The notes beneath the pieces were generated by a model. That model worked only from the letters and a program-made list of their open reading frames with translations, made no database searches and was not told where the DNA came from. Below, piece by piece: positions 60,055 to 64,000 of a stretch of DNA of 64,000 nt (positions are counted from its first letter, which is position 1; each line of letters starts with the position of its first letter). The stretch is from Desulfotomaculum sp. (GTDB lineage Bacteria; Bacillota; Desulfotomaculia; Desulfotomaculales; Desulfallaceae): positions 1 to 64,000 of the forward strand of contig JAENYQ010000003.1 of assembly GCA_016841675.1 (NCBI GenBank), in the 5' to 3' direction. Both the position numbers and the translations under genes were made by a program.

Positions 60055-60416
60055 AAAGACTCCCGTTGCCGTTATGGCGCGGGGGTTGTAATTTGTGCGG
60101 TAGAAATTTGTTGAAAACAACCAAAATAATTTTGCTTGCTAGGCAGGAAATTCTTAAGTTGTATTGAATAGACTTAAATATAAGTGTGGCATGGTGATAA
60201 GGTGTAAGTTCTCCTGCCCGCGCGCGGGCTTTAAAAAAGGTAGAATGGTAGCATGGTAGGTATAAGGACGCGGTTATTCCGGTTGCCGGAAACCTGTCCC
60301 GCTAAGATTAATTCCGCTTACCTAATTATTAATTGGCTTATTAGTCAAGGTTAAGTGGTCTTTGTATTTTACGGGCAGGGCTTTGAAATTCCCTGTTAAT
60401 GGGAAGAGCGCTATCT
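60055..60416 (+). other. Structured leader region upstream of the TRAP operon
   Basis: No gene. Contains GCCCGCGCGCGGGC (60216-60229, self-complementary, then TTTAAAAAA), TTCCGG ttg CCGGAA near 60277, and CCGCTTACC with a near-complement around 60350. The terminator at 60417 closes it only about 30 bp before dctP. Could be an attenuator or riboswitch-like leader; not matched to a known class. Confidence 0.35.
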
Positions 60417-60445
60417 TAAACTCCTACGGGAGTTTTTTATTTTTT
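60417..60445 (+). terminator. Terminator just upstream of dctP
   Basis: AAACTCC tac GGGAGTTT followed by TTTATTTTTTATATA, 30 bp before the dctP start. It either ends a short upstream transcript or controls read-through into dctPQM. Confidence 0.75.
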
Positions 60446-60474
60446 ATATATACAATTTAAGAGGGGGAAAAGAA

Positions 60475-61560
60475 ATGAGGAGATTATTAAGGCAAGGCCG
60501 CCAGTCGGGCACCAAAATGTTAGTAATGTTGTTTTTGCTAGTATTGACACTGGGCATGACCATAACTGGTTGTTCATCGAATTCAACCGGCGAGCAGGAA
60601 CAAAGTCAAACAGTGGAACTTAAACTGGCCCACTTTTTCCCGGCCACCCACCCGGCTGAAACGGACCTGGTACAGCCCTGGGCCAAAGCCATTGAGGAAG
60701 CTACCGATGGTCAGGTAAAGATAACCAGCTACCCGGGCTCAACCCTGCTGAAACCCGAAGCCACCTACGATGGTGTAGTGAACGGGGTTGCGGACATCGG
60801 CCTTTCCTGTTATGCGTACACCCGGGGGCGCTTCCCGGTGCTGGAAGTTTTTGAATTACCGGGCATTATTTACGAAAATTCCAAAGTAGCTAGTAAAGTG
60901 GCCTGGGAAGGGATTAAACAACTGAACCCTGAAGAAATACAGGATACCAAACTAATGATGGTATTGACTACAGGCCCTGGGGATTTGTTTACTAAACAAC
61001 CGGTGCAAAATCTTGCCGATCTAAAGGGTATGACGATTAGGGCTACCGGTTTGAGCGCCAACACCCTGGAAGTACTTGGGGCCACTCCGGTTGCCATGGC
61101 CCAGTCTGAAGCTTATGAAGCCATTTCCAAAGGTGTTGTGCAGGGGAATCTGGGGCCCCAGGAAGTATTAAAAGGATGGAAAAACGCTGAAGTAACCGAT
61201 TACTTGACCATAACTCCATTTCTTTACAATACAGTTTTCTTTATCACAATGAATATGGAGCAGTGGAACTCCCTGTCGCCCGAGGTGCAGCAGGCTATTG
61301 AAGAGGTAAACGGGAATTATTTTGAAGAAGTGGCCATGGGTTTATGGGATATGCAAAATGAAGAGGCGCTACAGTGGGCAGTGGATGAAACTGGCATTGA
61401 AGTAATTAATCTGCCGGAAGATGAAGCAAACCGCTGGATTGAACTGGTTCAGCCTATTCAGGACGAATTTGTCTCCAAATTGAACGAGCAGGGGCTTAAC
61501 GGCCAGGAAACCCTGGATTTGGTCAAGGGATTGGCAGACCAGTATAACGGCGAGTTTTAA
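60475..61560 (+). CDS. dctP: TRAP transporter substrate-binding lipoprotein
   Basis: 361 residues. Lipobox GMTITGC (Cys about 33), then the DctP/SiaP fold: LKLAHFFPATHPAETDLVQP, ADIGLSCYAYTRGRFPVLEV, DLKGMTIRATGLSANTLEVL and the organic-acid binding Arg in MTIRATG, followed by GVVQGNLGPQEVLKGWK. Binds a carboxylate solute outside the membrane; identity unknown. GAGGGGG lies before the ATG. First gene of dctPQM. Confidence 0.92.
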   Translation: MRRLLRQGRQSGTKMLVMLFLLVLTLGMTITGCSSNSTGEQEQSQTVELKLAHFFPATHPAETDLVQPWAKAIEEATDGQVKITSYPGSTLLKPEATYDGVVNGVADIGLSCYAYTRGRFPVLEVFELPGIIYENSKVASKVAWEGIKQLNPEEIQDTKLMMVLTTGPGDLFTKQPVQNLADLKGMTIRATGLSANTLEVLGATPVAMAQSEAYEAISKGVVQGNLGPQEVLKGWKNAEVTDYLTITPFLYNTVFFITMNMEQWNSLSPEVQQAIEEVNGNYFEEVAMGLWDMQNEEALQWAVDETGIEVINLPEDEANRWIELVQPIQDEFVSKLNEQGLNGQETLDLVKGLADQYNGEF

Positions 61561-61582
61561 CCGAGCGTGGAGGTTTATTGAC

Positions 61583-62137
61583 GTGAATGCAATTATTGGG
61601 GAAAAAACTGCCAGAGAAGTAACACCGGCCTTGAGGGCTAAAACCGGTGAGCAATTGTTTGCCAGCGGCGTAAAATCACTTAGCCGGTGGCTGGACATAA
61701 TCGCCGGGTGTTGCCTGGCCGGGATTATGGTGCTGGTGGTATCCAATATAATTTTGCGGGTTATATTTAACAGCCCCATATTGGGTACCATTGATTACGT
61801 AGGTTTTCTTGCTGCCCTGGCCATAGGCCTGGCCCTGGCTTACTGTGCCGTACAAAATGCCCATATTGCAGTTGATTTTATAATTGAGCGGTTTCCGTAT
61901 CAAGTGCAGGCTGTGGTGGATTCTTTAATGAACATTGTTGCTCTTGGTTTCTGGGGCCTGGTGTCCTGGAAAATGGTGGAATATGCTCAGAGTTTGGCTG
62001 CCAGCGGGGTTGTTTCACCGACCACTCAAACACCGTTCCATCCCTATGTGTACCTGGTTTCCCTTGGTCTGTTTGTACTTTGCCTGGTATTGCTGGTTCG
62101 GTTAATCGACTCTATAAAAAGGATGACAGTTAAATAA
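61583..62137 (+). CDS. dctQ: TRAP transporter small permease
   Basis: 184 residues with four membrane helices (IIAGCCLAGIMVLVVSNIIL, TIDYVGFLAALAIGLALAYC, VVDSLMNIVALGFWGLVSW, YLVSLGLFVLCLVLLVRLI). The motif AVQNAHIAVDFI is the typical DctQ signature (xxHIxVD). GTG start at 61583 behind GTGGAGG; its stop overlaps the dctM ATG by one base. Confidence 0.9.
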   Translation: MNAIIGEKTAREVTPALRAKTGEQLFASGVKSLSRWLDIIAGCCLAGIMVLVVSNIILRVIFNSPILGTIDYVGFLAALAIGLALAYCAVQNAHIAVDFIIERFPYQVQAVVDSLMNIVALGFWGLVSWKMVEYAQSLAASGVVSPTTQTPFHPYVYLVSLGLFVLCLVLLVRLIDSIKRMTVK

Positions 62138-63447
62138 TGAGTGACAGTTTAATTGGCTTAATCGGTGTAATGATTTTTTTTGTCTTATTGGTTTTGCGCA
62201 TGCCCATATCTTTTGCAATGGCCTTGGTGGGTTTTGCCGGGTTTAGTTACCTGGTATCACCCGTTGCGGCCTTTCGCATGGTGTCGGAAGAGATTTATTC
62301 AACTTTTTCTTCCTATTCTCTAAGTGTTATCGCCATGTTTGTTTGGATGGGTTTTCTGGCTTTTTACTCGGGAATTGGCACCAGACTGTACGTCTTTGCT
62401 TACAAATTAATCGGGCATTATCCTGGTGGGCTGGCCATTGCCACCCAGGTGGCCTGCGCGGTTTTCGGAGCTATATGCGGTTCCAACACGGCAACGGCGG
62501 CTACCATGGGCGCTATTGCCCTGCCGGAAATGAAAAAATACAATTATGATGCCTCCCTGGCTACCGCCAGCATTGCCGCCGGTGGAGTGCTGGGAGTGAT
62601 GATTCCGCCCAGCGTGATTTTGATTGTGTACGGCATGGCCACTGAACAATCGGTGGGAAAACTGTTCATGGCTGGTATACTGCCGGGTGTTTTGCTGATG
62701 CTGTTTTTCATGGTGACCATCTATATATTGGCCGCTCGTAATCCCGCCTTGGCCCCTGCTGGACCCAAGTTCGATTGGAAGGAAAGGTTTACTGCCTTGA
62801 AGGGGGGGCTTGGTGAAGTACTGGTTGTATTTGCACTGTCCATCGGTGGACTTTTTGCCGGTTGGTTTACTCCCACGGAAGCGGGCGCCGTTGGTGCCGC
62901 CGGTGTTTTGGCAGTAGCCCTGCTGGGCAGGTCTATTAGCTGGCAGGGGTTGAAAAAGTCTCTACTGGATGCCACCCGCACCACCGCCATGATTATGCTC
63001 ATGGTGGCCGGGGCCATCATTTTTGGACGATTTATGGCCGTAAGCAGAGTGCCCTTTGAGTTTGCTGACTGGGCTGGTGCCCTGGCTTTGCCACCCTTTA
63101 TGGTAATGGGTATTGTTTTACTGATATACTTGATGCTGGGCTGTTTTATTGACGCTCTGGCCCTGGTGTTGCTTACCATACCTATTTTTTACCCGGTGGT
63201 AGTTACCACCCTTGGCTACGACCCCATCTGGTTCGGTGTGATTATCGTCATGGTGGTGGCCATGGGGGTTATTACACCCCCGGTGGGTATGAATGTGTAT
63301 ATCATCAAGGGGGTAGCGCCGGACATTCCCTTGGAGGTTATTTTTAAAGGCATTTGGCCTTTTCTGGCGGCCTTGGTCGTATGCCTGGTATTACTTATTG
63401 CTTTCCCGCAAATCGCTACTTTTTTACCCAATCTATTAGCTAAATAA
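62137..63447 (+). CDS. dctM: TRAP transporter large permease
   Basis: 436 residues, about 12 helices, of the DctM family: FAMALVGFAGFSYLV, GAICGSNTATAATMGAIALP, the conserved AAGGVLGVMIPPSVILIVYG and the repeat-symmetric MGVITPPVGMNVYIIKGVAP. Forms the sodium-driven channel with DctQ. Last gene of the operon. Confidence 0.93.
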   Translation: MSDSLIGLIGVMIFFVLLVLRMPISFAMALVGFAGFSYLVSPVAAFRMVSEEIYSTFSSYSLSVIAMFVWMGFLAFYSGIGTRLYVFAYKLIGHYPGGLAIATQVACAVFGAICGSNTATAATMGAIALPEMKKYNYDASLATASIAAGGVLGVMIPPSVILIVYGMATEQSVGKLFMAGILPGVLLMLFFMVTIYILAARNPALAPAGPKFDWKERFTALKGGLGEVLVVFALSIGGLFAGWFTPTEAGAVGAAGVLAVALLGRSISWQGLKKSLLDATRTTAMIMLMVAGAIIFGRFMAVSRVPFEFADWAGALALPPFMVMGIVLLIYLMLGCFIDALALVLLTIPIFYPVVVTTLGYDPIWFGVIIVMVVAMGVITPPVGMNVYIIKGVAPDIPLEVIFKGIWPFLAALVVCLVLLIAFPQIATFLPNLLAK

Positions 63448-63798
63448 TTATTTGATAGTAAAGACTTAATTGGCATGTAAACATGCCCACTTAGTTAAGT
63501 ACGGGAATCATTCTCAGCAGAATTGATTCCGATACCCTCTTCCTTTTAACGGCGGAAGATCCCATCACAGCCTACTTTAAAAAAACTTTCAGCCGTGCAA
63601 CTCCGGATAGAACTTCAACAGATCATACTTTAGGAGTGCTCACAGTATCTATGACACTCCATCCCTGAAAAGCTGGATCCTGCCTACTTTTCTCCATCAC
63701 TGTTTTTTAAATGTTTAATTGGTAAATGCTCATTTATATTACCATGGGACATACCACGGAGACATGTTAACAGTCAATTATTAATAAATATTTTTAGG
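63448..63798. other. Intergenic gap after dctM
   Basis: About 350 bp with no recognisable gene. A weak GGAGTG ... CACTCC pair lies near 63632-63662. No clear terminator for dctM was found. Confidence 0.3.
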
Positions 63799-64000
63799 TT
63801 AAAAAACAAAACTCTGACCCACCGGTACCACCGGTAAGCCGTCTTCTTCCCGCTGGTGAGAATCTTCTTCCACCAGGTCCCGGATGCGCTGGTCCGTAAG
63901 CATAATCTGCCAGGTTTGCTGCATGATGCTGATAAATCCGGGGTCCAGCGGGTTGCTCGCCGTAATCAACGGGCATTGGTAAGGTAGTTCCAGTGTTTCA
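63799..64000 (-). CDS. C-terminal end of a protein cut by the window edge
   Basis: Stop TAA at 63799-63801. The visible 66 residues read ...ETLELPYQCPLITASNPLDP, then FISIMQQTWQIMLTDQRIRD, ending GLPVVPVGQSFVF. Codon pattern is gene-like and no stop interrupts. Family not recognised from this fragment. Confidence 0.55.
   Translation of the reverse strand, partial: ETLELPYQCPLITASNPLDPGFISIMQQTWQIMLTDQRIRDLVEEDSHQREEDGLPVVPVGQSFVF

Overview
The window looks like a chromosomal segment of an anaerobic, spore-forming Gram-positive bacterium of the Peptococcaceae / Desulfotomaculum-Pelotomaculum kind. This is inferred from gene content: SpoVT, CotF-like coat proteins and GerMN lipoproteins (sporulation); an anaerobic Ni-CO dehydrogenase; AddAB recombination; an SLH-domain S-layer protein; many GTG/TTG starts behind strong GGAGG ribosome sites. 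There is no prophage, no CRISPR array and no intact transposase.

Layout. 1-5.2 kb, minus strand: a small Cys-rich protein, glutamate dehydrogenase, glutamine synthetase and a two-component pair. 5.8-11.3 kb, minus: TypA, then an ECF sigma / anti-sigma / ABC transporter operon. 11.6-16.5 kb: S-layer protein, secreted beta-propeller protein, coat protein. 16.6-19.8 kb, minus: sdhCAB with a di-haem cytochrome b. 20.5-22.9 kb: spoVT, then a gene-free 450-bp transcription unit that folds into at least nine hairpins and ends in an intrinsic terminator, then a GerMN lipoprotein. 23.2-30.1 kb: glycogen locus (GH57-GT4 fusion, DUF4912 protein, glucan phosphorylase) and a family 4 uracil-DNA glycosylase. 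30.2-36.5 kb: a decayed HgdC-type activator, a GGR-family flavoprotein, and a CO dehydrogenase cluster (FAD/NAD oxidoreductase, CooS, CooF). 36.8-41.2 kb: spore/stress proteins, an orphan peptide-binding protein and an endonuclease IV-like protein. 41.3-43.7 kb: polyamine operon (pyruvoyl arginine decarboxylase, spermidine synthase, agmatinase). 43.7-44.5 kb: tRNA-Asp, -Phe, -Gly, -Cys. 45-50.2 kb: lipoproteins and several very small membrane proteins. 50.3-51.1 kb: RNase P RNA and a probable 6S RNA. 51.2-58.9 kb: addB-addA. 59.2-63.5 kb: SCP2 protein, thiolase remnant, DUF3243 protein, TRAP transporter dctPQM.

Two things stand out. First, the large hairpin-array RNA at about 21385-21849 fits no RNA class I can name; its promoter, two long-range helices, a 27-nt internal direct repeat and its terminator can all be read directly. 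Second, a family of palindromic repeats bounded by GGGGACA...TGTCCCC occurs both between genes and inside genes: twice in addA and once at the start of speB. The copies in genes are read through in frame, and the hairpin stems show paired (compensatory) changes between copies. They add about 177 residues to AddA and about 41 to SpeB; subtracting them returns both proteins to normal family size. Intergenic palindromes starting with GGGGACA, GGGGTCA or GGGGACGG appear to be relatives. No REP-associated (RAYT-type) transposase is in the window, so the mobilising enzyme is not seen.
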